Assembly: GCF_002872335.1 (NCBI RefSeq) | Contig: NZ_NJAG01000002.1 | Location: 124,001 to 188,000, forward strand | Source: Siphonobacter sp. BAB-5405 | GTDB lineage: Bacteria; Bacteroidota; Bacteroidia; Cytophagales; Spirosomataceae | Reading direction: 5' to 3' | DNA: 64,000 bases | Part shown: in pieces, positions 16,828 through 27,010 of the stretch | Position numbering within the stretch: the stretch's first letter is position 1 | Layout of the letters: the number at the start of each line of letters is the position of its first letter | Translations under genes and position numbers: made by a program | The notes under the pieces: model-generated | The model's database searches: none | What the model was told of the DNA's origin: nothing | The model's input: only the letters and a program-made list of their open reading frames with translations

Positions 16828-18546
16828 TTACCAGCCCGGGTTTTGCTGGTACAAATTAGCCGTGTAGTTAATCTGATTTAAAGGGATGGGTAGATACTCA
16901 TCCCTGTTTTTGGTGAAACGGGCTTCTTTCAGGTATTCCCGCTTGATTTTTTCCTGGGTGAAATAGGTATTCAGGTATTCAGCCGCGATTCCCCACCGAA
17001 CCAAATCAAAAAATCGGTTTCCTTCCATGGCAAACTCCAGTCGTCTTTCCCAACGCAGAGCCTGTCGGGCGAAAGCCTGATTCCAGGTACAGTTCACACC
17101 GGGCTGATACGTTTCCAACTTGTAGGAAGAAACAGCCTTCCCTGCCTTATCCTTCAGCAGAGCCGTACTTTGCTTCGCCCGCTGCCGAATCTGATTAATG
17201 AGAGGCAAGGCTTCACTTTCCCGACCGAGTTCAATCAACGCTTCTGCTTTCCACAAGAGCACATCGGCGTATCGGAGCAGAATATTGTTTTTGGCACTTC
17301 CCATAAACGGCGGTACTTTCTGAAAACCCGGACTGTCGTACGCTACCGTTTCTTTCATCGAAGCATACGAACCGTAAATGTCCGGAGCCCGTGCCCAGCT
17401 GGCCTGATAAATAAAGTCGGGCTTGTACTTGTAGGGATGGCCCGGAATCGCTACCGTATGGTCCAGCCGCGGATCGAACGTATGTTGCTGAAAATCGCTC
17501 AATTCCTTGACGTCTTTCTGATTGAACGTATCGAACAGGGGTAAGCCCTGCGAATCCGTTTGAAAGGCATTGACCAGATTTTGACTGGGCTGATGAAACC
17601 CACAGCATCCGTACTCGGAATTCATGGGATAACTCAAGGCACTGCTCCAGTCCAGCCGACCTTTGGGCGTTCCATCATTTTTGGAACGCTGGATGGCGAA
17701 AATCGACTCGGTACCGTTATCGTACTCATACAGGAAATTCTTGCTGAAGTCATCAAACAAACCGTATCGGCCGGAAGTGATTACGGCGTCGGTAAGCGTC
17801 ACCACTTCCGTTAGCTTGGCTTGGTTAATGCCCGTCACGTTATGGTTCACATCCTGCTGATAGGCCTGATACAGTAACACTTTCGCCAGGTAAGCTTTGG
17901 CGGCGATCTGATCGGCCCGTCCTTTTTCGGGTTGCGTTACGGGTAAGTTTTCCGACCCAAACCGGAAATCATCGGCAATCTTGTTCCAGCTTTCTTCATT
18001 GGATAAGGTAACGTTGGAAATCTTACCGTACTCCTCAGTCGGCACACTCTCATCAATGTAGGGAATATTCTTGAACAGGATTTTCAGATCAAAATAGGAA
18101 TGGCCCCTCAAAAAACGCATTTCGGCCTGACGTACTTTTTTGTTTGGGAAAGCCTCCTCACTCATCGCATTGAGGCGTCTCAACGCATCATTTGCCCGGG
18201 AGATGGATACGTATAAGCGATACCAGATCACATCGCTCTCGCCTAAATCGGGCCGGATGTAGGAAAAGGTTTCGTAAAAATGGAAGGCACTGATGTCGGC
18301 CGTACCCGCCCCACCCTTATAGGCATCCCCTGAACGCAGGTTCCCGTAGGGCCACAGGGTGAAGGGTGCGGTGTAATGGTCATTGCCGATGGCTGCGTAG
18401 GCAGCCGTGCATAATTTTTCAATGTTCTCCGGGGTATTGAGTGCATCGCCATCGATCACGGCATTAGGAGCAACGTCTAAGGCTCGCTGGCAACTATTTC
18501 CGGCTACGATCAGGAGCGTAGCCAGTAAAAGGCGTGTTAGTTTCAT
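16828..18546 (-). CDS. susD: SusD-like glycan-binding lipoprotein
   Basis: This encodes 572 residues with a lipoprotein signal (LLATLLIVAGNSC, Cys19), N-terminal tetratricopeptide-like helices (SRANDALRRLNAMSEE, VRQAEMRFLRGHSYFDLKIL) and the C-terminal RagB/SusD block (LLRYADVLLWKAEALIELGR, then RWERRLEFAMEGNRFFDLVR). It is a surface lipoprotein that captures oligosaccharide and passes it to its SusC partner, which lies 14 bp upstream in the operon. The GH32 gene that follows and the fructose-type sensor indicate fructan. The closing motif (EYLPIPLNQINYTANLYQQN) is typical. Complete. Confidence 0.93.
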   Translation of the reverse strand: MKLTRLLLATLLIVAGNSCQRALDVAPNAVIDGDALNTPENIEKLCTAAYAAIGNDHYTAPFTLWPYGNLRSGDAYKGGAGTADISAFHFYETFSYIRPDLGESDVIWYRLYVSISRANDALRRLNAMSEEAFPNKKVRQAEMRFLRGHSYFDLKILFKNIPYIDESVPTEEYGKISNVTLSNEESWNKIADDFRFGSENLPVTQPEKGRADQIAAKAYLAKVLLYQAYQQDVNHNVTGINQAKLTEVVTLTDAVITSGRYGLFDDFSKNFLYEYDNGTESIFAIQRSKNDGTPKGRLDWSSALSYPMNSEYGCCGFHQPSQNLVNAFQTDSQGLPLFDTFNQKDVKELSDFQQHTFDPRLDHTVAIPGHPYKYKPDFIYQASWARAPDIYGSYASMKETVAYDSPGFQKVPPFMGSAKNNILLRYADVLLWKAEALIELGRESEALPLINQIRQRAKQSTALLKDKAGKAVSSYKLETYQPGVNCTWNQAFARQALRWERRLEFAMEGNRFFDLVRWGIAAEYLNTYFTQEKIKREYLKEARFTKNRDEYLPIPLNQINYTANLYQQNPGW

Positions 18547-18560
18547 AACGGATTTCGAGG

Positions 18561-21500
18561 TTAAAAGGATAGATTAAGTCCCAGCGTATACACCGCCGGG
18601 ATGGGATAGGTCGCATTCGGAGTTTCGGGATCTACTCCCGTGTAGGCGGAGTTGCCGGTTTTCTTGCGAAGCGTCAAAACATTTTGAGCCTGTACATACA
18701 ACCGGGCCTGCTGCATGCGATACCGCTTGAGAAGCGTGGCCGGAATGGTATAGCCGATCTGTACGTTTCGGAGTTTCAGATACGAGCCCTGTTCGACAAA
18801 ATAGGAAGACCCCCGTTGTTCGTTGTTCTTATCCGTCAGCGTCAGGGCCGGTATCGTGGACGTAGGATTGTCGGGCGACCAGGCATCCAGCGTACGTTCT
18901 CCCCAGTTGACGCCCGAAGCCAGCGAAGCAAAGTCCGTCAGGAGCTTATTATCATTGTAAACATCCGCCCGTTGTAGGCCCTGGAAGAAAAGCACTACAT
19001 CAATTCCCTTAAAGGAAAAATCAGCGTTCAGTCCGTACATGAATTTCGGATTACTGTTACCGATCCAGGTCCGATCTCTGTCATCTACTACGCCATCCCC
19101 GTTCAGGTCTTTGTAACGAATGCGGCCCACCCCCTTTCCGATCTGGGTCGCGTAGGAATCTACCTGCTCCTGGGTTTGAAAAATTCCGTCGGCGACGTAG
19201 CCATAAATAGAATTAATCGATCTTCCCAGAATGGTAACATCCCGACCATTACCGCCGTAGGAGTTTACGACTTCCCGGGGCAGGTAGGTCACTTTATTTT
19301 GGTAGGAAGAAATATTACCTGACAAGTTAAAGTTGACCTTGTTGGCAATTTTCCCCTGATACCCGAGTTGCAGCTCAATGCCGGAGTTTTCCATGGAAGC
19401 TCCGTTTACCCACTGGTTCCCTCCTTCGCCCACGACGCCCAGGTAAGGCGGACTGACGAGAATATCTTTCGTTTTCTTCACAAAATAATCGACTGATCCG
19501 GTAAGCTTGTACTCGAATAAGCTGAAGTCAATCCCGTAATTGGTTTGGGTCGTGGATTCCCATTTCAGTTTATCATTTCCTTGCTGAATGAGTCGGTACC
19601 CGGAAGGGAGGCTGCCCGTATTGGCTCCCGTTAGGTCGTAAGCGGTTCCGATGTCAAAATCCCAGGTTGGGTCAATGCCGTAGTTAGACTCGTACAGGCG
19701 ATAAATGGCGTTGTTGGCAAAATCCTGATTTCCGGTAACTCCCCAGCCAAAGCGTAACTTCAAATCGGAAATGGCGGATAGTTTGTCCTTGATAAAATGC
19801 TCTTCGCTCACTCGCCATCCCAGCGAAAACGCCGGAAAGGTACCGTATCGCTGGTCGCTTCCGAAGCGGGAAGAGCCATCCCGCCGAACGGTTACTGAAG
19901 CCAGATAGCGGTCCGCCAGGGCGTAATTGACCTTGCCAAAGAAAGACATGAGTCCGTAACCGAAGGCCGTGCCGCCGTTGTCTTTATTAGCCGAACCGGC
20001 ATCCAGGTACATGTATTCGGGCGTTTGCAAAGCAAAACCCTGGCGACTGGCCCAGAAGCTCTGGTTATTATAACGAATCCGTTCTGTACCCGCTAAAAAG
20101 TCAAGACGGTGCTTGTTACGCTCCAAACTATACGTCAACGTATTCTGCCAAACCCAGTTTCCATAAAAATTTTCCGAATTCGTCGCCCGGTTCATCGGGT
20201 CGGATAAAAATCCTGACGTATAGTCTTTGTAAAGCACTCGCTGACTAGCGATCGTATAATCCACACCAATACTGGTACGAAGCTGAAGTTTGGGCAGGAT
20301 TTCCAGGTCAGCGTATACATTCCCAAATAGGCGACCCGCGTACGACTTGTTCTGCTGGTTGTCAGCGATGAGGCGTACCGGGTTCTGCCGATCACTCATA
20401 CTGGCCACGGGTCCACCCCAGCCACCCGTAAGCGTACGAACGGGTACGATGGATTGCTGGATCAAGGCCATGTTCATGATCTCTCCTTCGGGCAGTAAAG
20501 TTTGTCTCGTTTTCGCGAAAGTCAGGTTTTCACCCACCTTGAGTTTCCCCTGTAAGAAATTATAATCTGAATTAAGTCGAAGCGTGAGGCGGTTCAGATT
20601 CGTTTTCCTGATGATGCCGTCATGATCCAGGTAATTGAGTGAAAAAAGCATCGTTCCCTTTTCTCCACCATTCGAGAAGTTCAGGTTATACGACTGCATC
20701 AATCCCGTTTGAGAAATTTCGTCAAACCAGCGTGTATTAGCTGGCCGCATGGTTTGAGCGGCGTCAATAAACTCCGGATAGCTTACGCCGTCCAGGACGG
20801 GTTTTCCCTGAGCGTCCAAATGCGAGTTAAATTGGTACAGGGGGCTGGAGGGCGTAACGCCGTCATTGACCGCCGCTTGCCAGTATACGCGGGCCCGCTG
20901 CTCCGTGTTCAATACCTTGAGTTTGGATTGGTACCGTTGAAACGACCAGAATGAACTAAAGTCAATGCGACTAAAACCGGCTTTCGCCCGTTTGGTGGTG
21001 ACGATGATCACGCCATTTCCCGCCCGTGACCCATAGATACTAGCGGCTGAGGCATCTTTCAGTACCTGAATGGATTCAATATCATTTTGATTGATCGATT
21101 GAAGCCCTTCCTTGGTAGGAATTCCGTCAATGACGTACAAAGGATCGTTATTGTTGAGCGTTCCCTGGCCCCTGATACGTACACTCGCGGTGGCTCCGGG
21201 CGAGCCACTCGTCGTGACCTGCATGCCCGCCACGCGTCCCTGTAGATTTTTGATGGGGTCAGCCGTTGGAATATCTTTAATGTCGCTCAGTTTAACCACC
21301 GAAACGGCACCCGTCAGGTCGGCCTTGCGTTCGGCTTTATAACCCGTGACGACGACTTCATCCAGCTTTTTCAAATCTTCCTCAAGGATCATATCAAGGA
21401 CACTGGAATTACCCAGGGCGGCTTCCTGAGAAACCATGCCTATGAACGAAAAAAGCAAGGTTGCCCCCGGCGAAACCCGTAGTGTATACTCGCCTTTTTC

Positions 21501-21665
21501 GTTCGTGGTGGTGCCATTGGTGGTGCCTTTTTCCAAAACCGTTACTCCAGGGATCGGTTGAGCATCGGTCTTTGACGTGATTTTTCCGGAAATGGGTAAT
21601 TTATCCTGGGCCATGGTAGCCCCCATCGTACTGACTAGCAGTACGAGCCATAAAAAGTGTTTCAT
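18561..21665 (-). CDS. susC: SusC-like TonB-dependent oligosaccharide transporter
   Basis: I place the start at ATG 21665 because a signal peptide follows directly (MKHFLWLVLLVSTMGATMAQ); the longer frame adds 17 unlikely residues. The product is about 1034 residues: carboxypeptidase-like domain (about 25-95), TonB-box-like and plug regions (KKLDEVVVTGYKAERKADLT; VRIRGQGTLNNNDPLYVIDG), and a 22-strand-type barrel ending in AVYTLGLNLSF. It imports oligosaccharides captured by SusD. It starts 25 bp after the fructokinase gene and is followed 14 bp later by susD, so the genes form one operon. Confidence 0.94.
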   Translation of the reverse strand: MKHFLWLVLLVSTMGATMAQDKLPISGKITSKTDAQPIPGVTVLEKGTTNGTTTNEKGEYTLRVSPGATLLFSFIGMVSQEAALGNSSVLDMILEEDLKKLDEVVVTGYKAERKADLTGAVSVVKLSDIKDIPTADPIKNLQGRVAGMQVTTSGSPGATASVRIRGQGTLNNNDPLYVIDGIPTKEGLQSINQNDIESIQVLKDASAASIYGSRAGNGVIIVTTKRAKAGFSRIDFSSFWSFQRYQSKLKVLNTEQRARVYWQAAVNDGVTPSSPLYQFNSHLDAQGKPVLDGVSYPEFIDAAQTMRPANTRWFDEISQTGLMQSYNLNFSNGGEKGTMLFSLNYLDHDGIIRKTNLNRLTLRLNSDYNFLQGKLKVGENLTFAKTRQTLLPEGEIMNMALIQQSIVPVRTLTGGWGGPVASMSDRQNPVRLIADNQQNKSYAGRLFGNVYADLEILPKLQLRTSIGVDYTIASQRVLYKDYTSGFLSDPMNRATNSENFYGNWVWQNTLTYSLERNKHRLDFLAGTERIRYNNQSFWASRQGFALQTPEYMYLDAGSANKDNGGTAFGYGLMSFFGKVNYALADRYLASVTVRRDGSSRFGSDQRYGTFPAFSLGWRVSEEHFIKDKLSAISDLKLRFGWGVTGNQDFANNAIYRLYESNYGIDPTWDFDIGTAYDLTGANTGSLPSGYRLIQQGNDKLKWESTTQTNYGIDFSLFEYKLTGSVDYFVKKTKDILVSPPYLGVVGEGGNQWVNGASMENSGIELQLGYQGKIANKVNFNLSGNISSYQNKVTYLPREVVNSYGGNGRDVTILGRSINSIYGYVADGIFQTQEQVDSYATQIGKGVGRIRYKDLNGDGVVDDRDRTWIGNSNPKFMYGLNADFSFKGIDVVLFFQGLQRADVYNDNKLLTDFASLASGVNWGERTLDAWSPDNPTSTIPALTLTDKNNEQRGSSYFVEQGSYLKLRNVQIGYTIPATLLKRYRMQQARLYVQAQNVLTLRKKTGNSAYTGVDPETPNATYPIPAVYTLGLNLSF

Positions 21666-21690
21666 ACAGGTTTTAGAGAAAGTGTTAAGG

Positions 21691-22581
21691 TTATACCATC
21701 TGCATAAAGGATTCAACCGTGGTGTGGGAAAGGGTCGGCGTAGCTCCGTGCTGCGTAGCTACGTAAGAGCCCGTGGCACAGGCAAAATCAAGGGCGGCCT
21801 GAGTCGATGGGTTGACTTGTAACTGGTACAATAAGGCCGCCAGAAAGGAATCTCCGCTGCCAATGGTATCCTGTACCTCCACGTGGACGCCCTGACTTTC
21901 GTAAAAGAGATCGTTGTGTAAGAGGCAGGCTCCGTTCTCACCCCGCGTCACACACACCGTACGTAAATTGTACCGTTCGGCCAAATGCCGCATGGCCGTT
22001 TCGGGTTCGCCCGGATACTCATACCAGGAAGTCACTTCGGCTAATTCATGGTGGTTCATTTTAACGATGTCAGCCTTTTCGATCAAATGCTCCACGATCG
22101 CTCGCGTATAATGCGGGGGACGCAGGTTAATATCAAATACTTTGCAGTTCGCTTCTTCGAGTAATTGGTAAAGGGTTTCCCGACTCCGGGCACTGCGGGC
22201 TCCCAAACTCCCGTATACGAAGAGGTTCGCTTCTTTTACCCACTCCGATACCGTTGAATCATAACTGATGTAATCCCAGGCTACGGGTTGCACAATTTGG
22301 TAGGTGACTTCACTTCGGTTGCTGACATTGGCTTTTACTACGCCCGTCAGGTGCGTCTTGCCGCGTTGAACCGATGAGGTTTCAATCCCCTTTTCCTCCA
22401 TGAAAGCCAGTAATTCGTGACCCAGCTCATCTTCCCCTACCCGACTGATCAGTTTCACGTTGAAACCTAGCTGGTGGGCGTGAACGGCTACGTTAAACGG
22501 AGCTCCGCCCGCTTGCCGTCCCGTGGGTAATATGTCCCAGAGTACTTCTCCGAAACAAACCATTGTAAGTGTAGAGTCCAT
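21691..22581 (-). CDS. PfkB-family fructokinase
   Basis: This encodes 296 residues of ribokinase-fold sugar kinase: N-terminal CFGEVLWDILPTGRQAGGAP (the substrate-binding Gly-Gly region), a middle lid, and the catalytic DTIGSGDSF motif near residue 245 with the base Asp. Such enzymes phosphorylate fructose to fructose-6-phosphate in the cytoplasm. The position between a sugar porter and SusC in a GH32 locus makes fructose the natural substrate. Spacing is 46 bp from the porter gene and 25 bp to susC. Complete, normal length. Confidence 0.92.
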   Translation of the reverse strand: MDSTLTMVCFGEVLWDILPTGRQAGGAPFNVAVHAHQLGFNVKLISRVGEDELGHELLAFMEEKGIETSSVQRGKTHLTGVVKANVSNRSEVTYQIVQPVAWDYISYDSTVSEWVKEANLFVYGSLGARSARSRETLYQLLEEANCKVFDINLRPPHYTRAIVEHLIEKADIVKMNHHELAEVTSWYEYPGEPETAMRHLAERYNLRTVCVTRGENGACLLHNDLFYESQGVHVEVQDTIGSGDSFLAALLYQLQVNPSTQAALDFACATGSYVATQHGATPTLSHTTVESFMQMV

Positions 22582-22627
22582 ATGGATAGGTGTTGCCTAG
22601 AAACGAAAAACCGTTTCTTTTTGAAGA

Positions 22628-23941
22628 TTAATGAATGACCAGAGTTCGATCCGTCTGTTCCAGACTAGTCCCTTTGGTTTCGGGCATAATACGCCAGACA
22701 AACAGCAGTTGCAGACCCATCATGACGGCAAAAAAGGAAAAGGTATGTCCGCCGCCGATCTTCTCGGACAAATACGGAAAGGTAAAGGCAATCAGGGCCG
22801 CCATGAACCAGTGCGTGAAGCTTCCCAGAGCCTGACCTTTCGCCCGGATACTGTTGGGGAAAATCTCAGAAATGAATACCCAAATAACGGCTCCCTGCGA
22901 AAAAGCGAAGAAGGCAATGTAAACGAACAGGTAATACGGAACCGCATCAAACTGCTGCGTATAAAACGCCCGGGCTACCAGAATCAGCGTACCAATGACG
23001 CCAAAGGAACCAATGAGCATGAGGGTACGGCGGCCAAACCGATCGATGAAATTCATGGCCAGTAGCGTGAAGCAAAAGTTCACCAGCCCAATGCCCGTCG
23101 TCGAAAGCAGGGAAGCTCCTTTTTCAAAACCGGCCATTTCAAAGATGCGGGGGGCGTAGTAGATGATCGCGTTGATCCCCGAAACCTGGTTGAAGAAAGC
23201 AAACACCAGGGCTAGCACCACCGGGAAACGATTGGGTTTCGCCCATAGTCCATCGGCCTGGTGTTCCTGACTGGATTGTCCAATCAGAATGGCCTGCACA
23301 TCCTGCTCATACGCGTCCGGATTGATGATTTGTAAGATCTGACGGGCCTGATCTACCTCACCTCGCTTCGTAATCAACCAGCGGGGGCTTTCGGGAACGC
23401 CCAGTAATAAAAGCAGGAACAACAAGGAAGGAACGGCCTGTACGCCAAGCATCCATCGCCAGGCGTTGTCACCAATGCCTTCAAAGGCGTAATTGGATAA
23501 ATAAGCAATGAGAATGCCTAATACGACATTCGTCTGAAAAAGAGCCACCATACGTCCCCGGGATTTGGCCGGCGAAATTTCCGATATATACAGCGGAGCC
23601 GTAACCGAGGAAGCCCCTACGCCTAAACCTCCCAGAAAACGAAAGAATAAAAAGGGAATCCAGGTCGGAGATAACGCAGCCCCTAGTGATGAAATCAAGT
23701 AAAGGGCAGCTACGCCGATCAAGGTTTTACGCCTGCCTATTCGATCGGAAGGGATACCGCCCAGTAAGGCTCCGAGGACGGTCCCGATCAGAGCAATGGA
23801 AACGGTCAGCCCGTGTTCAAAAACGTTCAGGTTCCAGAGTACCTGAATGGCTCGCTCCGCACCCGAGATTACCGCGGTATCAAAGCCGAAGAGAAAGCCT
23901 CCCAATGCAATGACAATCGACCAGAGAAATACTTTTTTCAT
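22628..23941 (-). CDS. MFS sugar porter, probably fructose
   Basis: Starting at ATG 23941 gives 437 residues (MKKVFLWSIVIALGGFLFGF). It has twelve predicted membrane helices and the sugar-porter signatures SDRIGRRKTL after helix 2, PESPRWL in the central loop, GRRTLMLIG after helix 8 and PETKGTSLE at the end. It moves a monosaccharide across the inner membrane, most likely fructose released by GH32. It is the first structural gene after the sensor gene, with 193 bp between them that hold candidate regulator sites. Only the sugar specificity is inferred. Confidence 0.92.
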   Translation of the reverse strand: MKKVFLWSIVIALGGFLFGFDTAVISGAERAIQVLWNLNVFEHGLTVSIALIGTVLGALLGGIPSDRIGRRKTLIGVAALYLISSLGAALSPTWIPFLFFRFLGGLGVGASSVTAPLYISEISPAKSRGRMVALFQTNVVLGILIAYLSNYAFEGIGDNAWRWMLGVQAVPSLLFLLLLLGVPESPRWLITKRGEVDQARQILQIINPDAYEQDVQAILIGQSSQEHQADGLWAKPNRFPVVLALVFAFFNQVSGINAIIYYAPRIFEMAGFEKGASLLSTTGIGLVNFCFTLLAMNFIDRFGRRTLMLIGSFGVIGTLILVARAFYTQQFDAVPYYLFVYIAFFAFSQGAVIWVFISEIFPNSIRAKGQALGSFTHWFMAALIAFTFPYLSEKIGGGHTFSFFAVMMGLQLLFVWRIMPETKGTSLEQTDRTLVIH

Positions 23942-24098
23942 AGAGGAATTTTTCCTCAAAACTGGCCTGAATATCCCTTGCGATAGTTAAATTCAATATC
24001 AAAAAAGTTAAACTTTGTTACGTGTTCAATGCGTGGAAGTAATCCGCTCTGAATCAGGTCAATTGTACTTTTAAAATTTAAAATTGCACTCGTTTAGC

Positions 24099-24136
24099 TT
24101 TAACTGAGGTTACATCTGTTTAACTCATGTTACATC
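24099..24136. promoter_or_regulatory. Direct repeat, candidate HTCS operator
   Basis: TTTAACTGAGGTTACATC (24099-24116) and TTTAACTCATGTTACATC (24119-24136) match at 15 of 18 positions and repeat every 20 bp, two helical turns. They lie about 160-195 bp upstream of the sugar porter start, and the second overlaps the sensor's stop codon. Direct repeats upstream of target genes are the usual layout for AraC-type output domains of hybrid two-component systems. Assignment to the adjacent regulator is inference. Confidence 0.5.
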
Positions 24137-26867
24137 ATGACTTACGCTGGTTCAAATTTTTAAAGTCGGAAGGTGAAATATTGTACTTTCCTTTGAAGGC
24201 CGTTGAAAAATACGTAGGTGATGAGAAGCCGACCTGATACGCTACCTCAGCAATACTGATGGATTGAGTCGCTAATAATTCGCGGGCCTGGGTCAGTCGA
24301 AGGCTTTGAATAAAGTCCGTCACACCACAGTCTAACAACGCCTTTACTTTTCGATAGAGCTGTACCCGGGAAAGGCCCATTTCCCGGGCTAACTCTTCCA
24401 CACTTAAATCAGATCGCGTCATATTCTTTTCAACCAGGGCCGTCAATTCCTGAATAAACTTCCGATCGTTTGCCTGAGAAATAGGTACGGATGTATCGAT
24501 GGCTAATTCCCGCCTGAAATGTTCCCGAACCAACTGTCGATTCTTCAAAAGCGTTTTGAGGCTTTCAAGCAGAAAAGCCGGATCAAATGGCTTAGTCAGG
24601 TATAAGTCGGCCCCCGACTGCACGCCCTCTACCTGGTGCTCCTGAGCGGTGCGGGCCGTTAACAGAATGACGGGAATATGAGACGTTCGCCAGTCCTGCT
24701 TCAAGGCCTCCACTAACTGAGTACCCAGTGTTCCCGGCAGCATTACGTCAGAAATGATCACATCGGGTAGCGTATCAAAGGCCAGCCGCAGACCAGCCGT
24801 ACCGTCGGCGGCTTCCATAATTTGATAATAGGGTTTCAGCTTTCGGGTCAGAAAGGCCCGAAGCTCCGTATTATCTTCGATCACCAGCACCGTAGCTGCT
24901 TCGGCATTCACACGGGTATCAGCCTCCGAAGGGACTTCCGTTAACCAGTCGTGCTGATTCGGCGGGCTCTTCGGTAGCAGACTCACTTCGCCCAGAATGG
25001 GTTTAGTCGAAGGAAGGCAAATCTCAAAACTGCTTCCCTGATTCGGGCGGCTCCGAACGGTGATGGTGCCATTATGAAGCTGAATAAGTTCTCTGGCTAA
25101 CGCCAGTCCAATGCCCGAGCCACCGGTTCCTGCGGTAGTACCCTGGTAAAACCATTCAAATACGTGCTTTTGCTGTTCTTCCGTCATGCCATATCCATTA
25201 TCTTCAATGGTCAGCCGAATGCTTTCTTTAGCATCGTCCGGTTGGAGAATGACCGTAATTTTTCCCTGATCGGGGGTAAACTTAAAGGCATTGGAAAGGA
25301 CATTCACAATGACTTTATCCAGCAAATTGCCGTCAAACCAAGCTTTCATGACCGGTTCAGAAGGCAGGAAACGCAAGTCGATACCCCGCTGTCGAGCCGT
25401 TTTCTCAAACGCCTGCACTAGATTGCCCGTAAATTCAACCAGATTTGTTTCCACTACCTGAATGGGCATTTTACCTACTTCGATCTTTCGGAAATCCAGT
25501 AACTGATCCACGAGTTTAAGCAGCCAGTGAGCATTACGCTGAATGACTTCCAGATCTTTCCGCTGGGAACTGCCCGGCAGAGAGGCCGTAAGTAGCTCCT
25601 GTACTGGACTTAAAATAAGGGTTAGCGGCGTTCGTAACTCATGGGAAAAACTGGTAAAAAAGCCCAGTTTCGCTTCGGTAGATTGCCGGGCCTGTTCCGC
25701 CAAATCGGCAATTGTATTTTTCTGATTGGAGATTTCTTCGTTTTGGCCTTTGAGCTGCTGCGTAATCCGTCGATTCGAACGGAGCGAGGTATAGGCAATG
25801 CCCCCAAAGACTACGGCAGTCAACAGCGAAACACCGAGTATATAAAGAACCGTTTGCTGACTGCTGTACAGCCTGTTTTGCTGTTCTATTCGAAGCTGCT
25901 GTTGCTGAATATCCTGCCGCTGGTCAACGATTTTTTCCGTCTGCTGTTTTAAGATGTGTACATTGGTTGAGTCAATAACCATCGTACCCAGGATGTTTTC
26001 CTTGACGTACGGCTCTTTGTCCAAAATCCGGATCGCCGTACGGATCGCCTCCTCCCCGCCCGTAGGATACAACAGAGTAGCCTTAAAAATACCATCTTCA
26101 ACAAACTGCAGACCTCCACTGGGGCCCGAAAGTCCGTCTACCCCCACTATCTTGATCCGCTTTTCCAGGCCCATTGCCTTGCAAACCTGATAGACGCCCA
26201 GGGCCATGCGATCGTTCTGAGCAAAGATTAAGTCAAGGTCAGGATGAGTTTTCAAAACGTCCGGCAAACGTTGAATGACGAAAGGCTGTTCCCAATCACC
26301 GTTCAGGCTAGTGACCAGCTGGATATTGGGGTAGTTTTTCAGTGTAGCGGCAAAGGCCTGATGGCGGTCACTGGCCGCCGAAGCACTGGGCGTACCCGTT
26401 ACTTCTAATACCCGACCTTTTTTCTGAAGTAATTCTCCAACGTACAACCCGGCCGTATGGCCAATCTGATGATTATCTCCTCCAACGTAAGCCGTGTATA
26501 GTTTAGACGTAGTCCGGCGATCCACAATAATAACCGGAATTCCCTGATTGAAAACTTCTTCCACTACGGGCGTGATGGGTTGAGCCTCGTTGGGAGAAAT
26601 AATCAGCAAATCCACATGAGCGGCTACTAATTCACGAATTTGCTGGACTTGAAGCTGACTGTTATCATGAGCGTCTTTCATGAGGAGCTTTACTTCCGGA
26701 TGAAAACCAAGCTCTTTTTCCATCCCCGCGACCATGGCCTTTCGCCATTCGTCTCCGTTAGTACACTGAGCGAAGCCAATAGTAATTTTCTCCTTCTTTT
26801 CATGGGAAGAGCATCCCATCACAACAAAGAGCAGACCCCAAAGAAGGAATTTCTGAATAATAGACAC
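24135..26867 (-). CDS. Hybrid two-component system sensor/regulator, fructose type
   Basis: This encodes 910 residues combining sensor and regulator. A lipobox-like first helix (FVVMGCSS) is followed by a periplasmic LacI-type sugar-binding domain (about 27-310; ITIGFAQCTNGDEWRKAM, FAQNDRMALG), a coiled linker, one membrane helix (340-362), HisKA with His409 (FSHELRTPL), HATPase (510-620; DNGYGM, GSGIGLAL), a receiver with Asp707 (IISDVMLPG) and Lys759, and an AraC helix-turn-helix (810-905). Bacteroides BT1754, which binds fructose directly, has the same order. It starts with GTG (a stop lies just upstream in frame). It should activate the porter-kinase-susCD-GH32 operon on fructose. Confidence 0.93.
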   Translation of the reverse strand: MSIIQKFLLWGLLFVVMGCSSHEKKEKITIGFAQCTNGDEWRKAMVAGMEKELGFHPEVKLLMKDAHDNSQLQVQQIRELVAAHVDLLIISPNEAQPITPVVEEVFNQGIPVIIVDRRTTSKLYTAYVGGDNHQIGHTAGLYVGELLQKKGRVLEVTGTPSASAASDRHQAFAATLKNYPNIQLVTSLNGDWEQPFVIQRLPDVLKTHPDLDLIFAQNDRMALGVYQVCKAMGLEKRIKIVGVDGLSGPSGGLQFVEDGIFKATLLYPTGGEEAIRTAIRILDKEPYVKENILGTMVIDSTNVHILKQQTEKIVDQRQDIQQQQLRIEQQNRLYSSQQTVLYILGVSLLTAVVFGGIAYTSLRSNRRITQQLKGQNEEISNQKNTIADLAEQARQSTEAKLGFFTSFSHELRTPLTLILSPVQELLTASLPGSSQRKDLEVIQRNAHWLLKLVDQLLDFRKIEVGKMPIQVVETNLVEFTGNLVQAFEKTARQRGIDLRFLPSEPVMKAWFDGNLLDKVIVNVLSNAFKFTPDQGKITVILQPDDAKESIRLTIEDNGYGMTEEQQKHVFEWFYQGTTAGTGGSGIGLALARELIQLHNGTITVRSRPNQGSSFEICLPSTKPILGEVSLLPKSPPNQHDWLTEVPSEADTRVNAEAATVLVIEDNTELRAFLTRKLKPYYQIMEAADGTAGLRLAFDTLPDVIISDVMLPGTLGTQLVEALKQDWRTSHIPVILLTARTAQEHQVEGVQSGADLYLTKPFDPAFLLESLKTLLKNRQLVREHFRRELAIDTSVPISQANDRKFIQELTALVEKNMTRSDLSVEELAREMGLSRVQLYRKVKALLDCGVTDFIQSLRLTQARELLATQSISIAEVAYQVGFSSPTYFSTAFKGKYNISPSDFKNLNQRKS

Positions 26868-26905
26868 GATGTTTCAAGCTGTTAATCCTACAAGATACTA
26901 AAAAA

Positions 26906-26960
26906 AGCGTAAGCAGGGCTGGCTCTCCAAAACCGTTACGTTTTCTTACCTGCTTACGCT
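26906..26960 (-). terminator. Terminator of the decayed lipoprotein unit upstream of the sensor
   Basis: Arms AGCGTAAGCAGG (26906-26917) and CCTGCTTACGCT (26949-26960) pair perfectly over a 31-base loop; on the minus strand they are followed by seven Ts. It would end transcripts coming from the lipoprotein relic at 27011 and insulate the sensor gene, whose GTG is 39 bp further on. A leader or attenuator role for the sensor gene is the alternative. Confidence 0.6.
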
Positions 26961-27010
26961 ACCCGCTCTCTCATCCCGTGGTTGTAGATAGACTAGTCTT
27001 CGTAGAAGGT

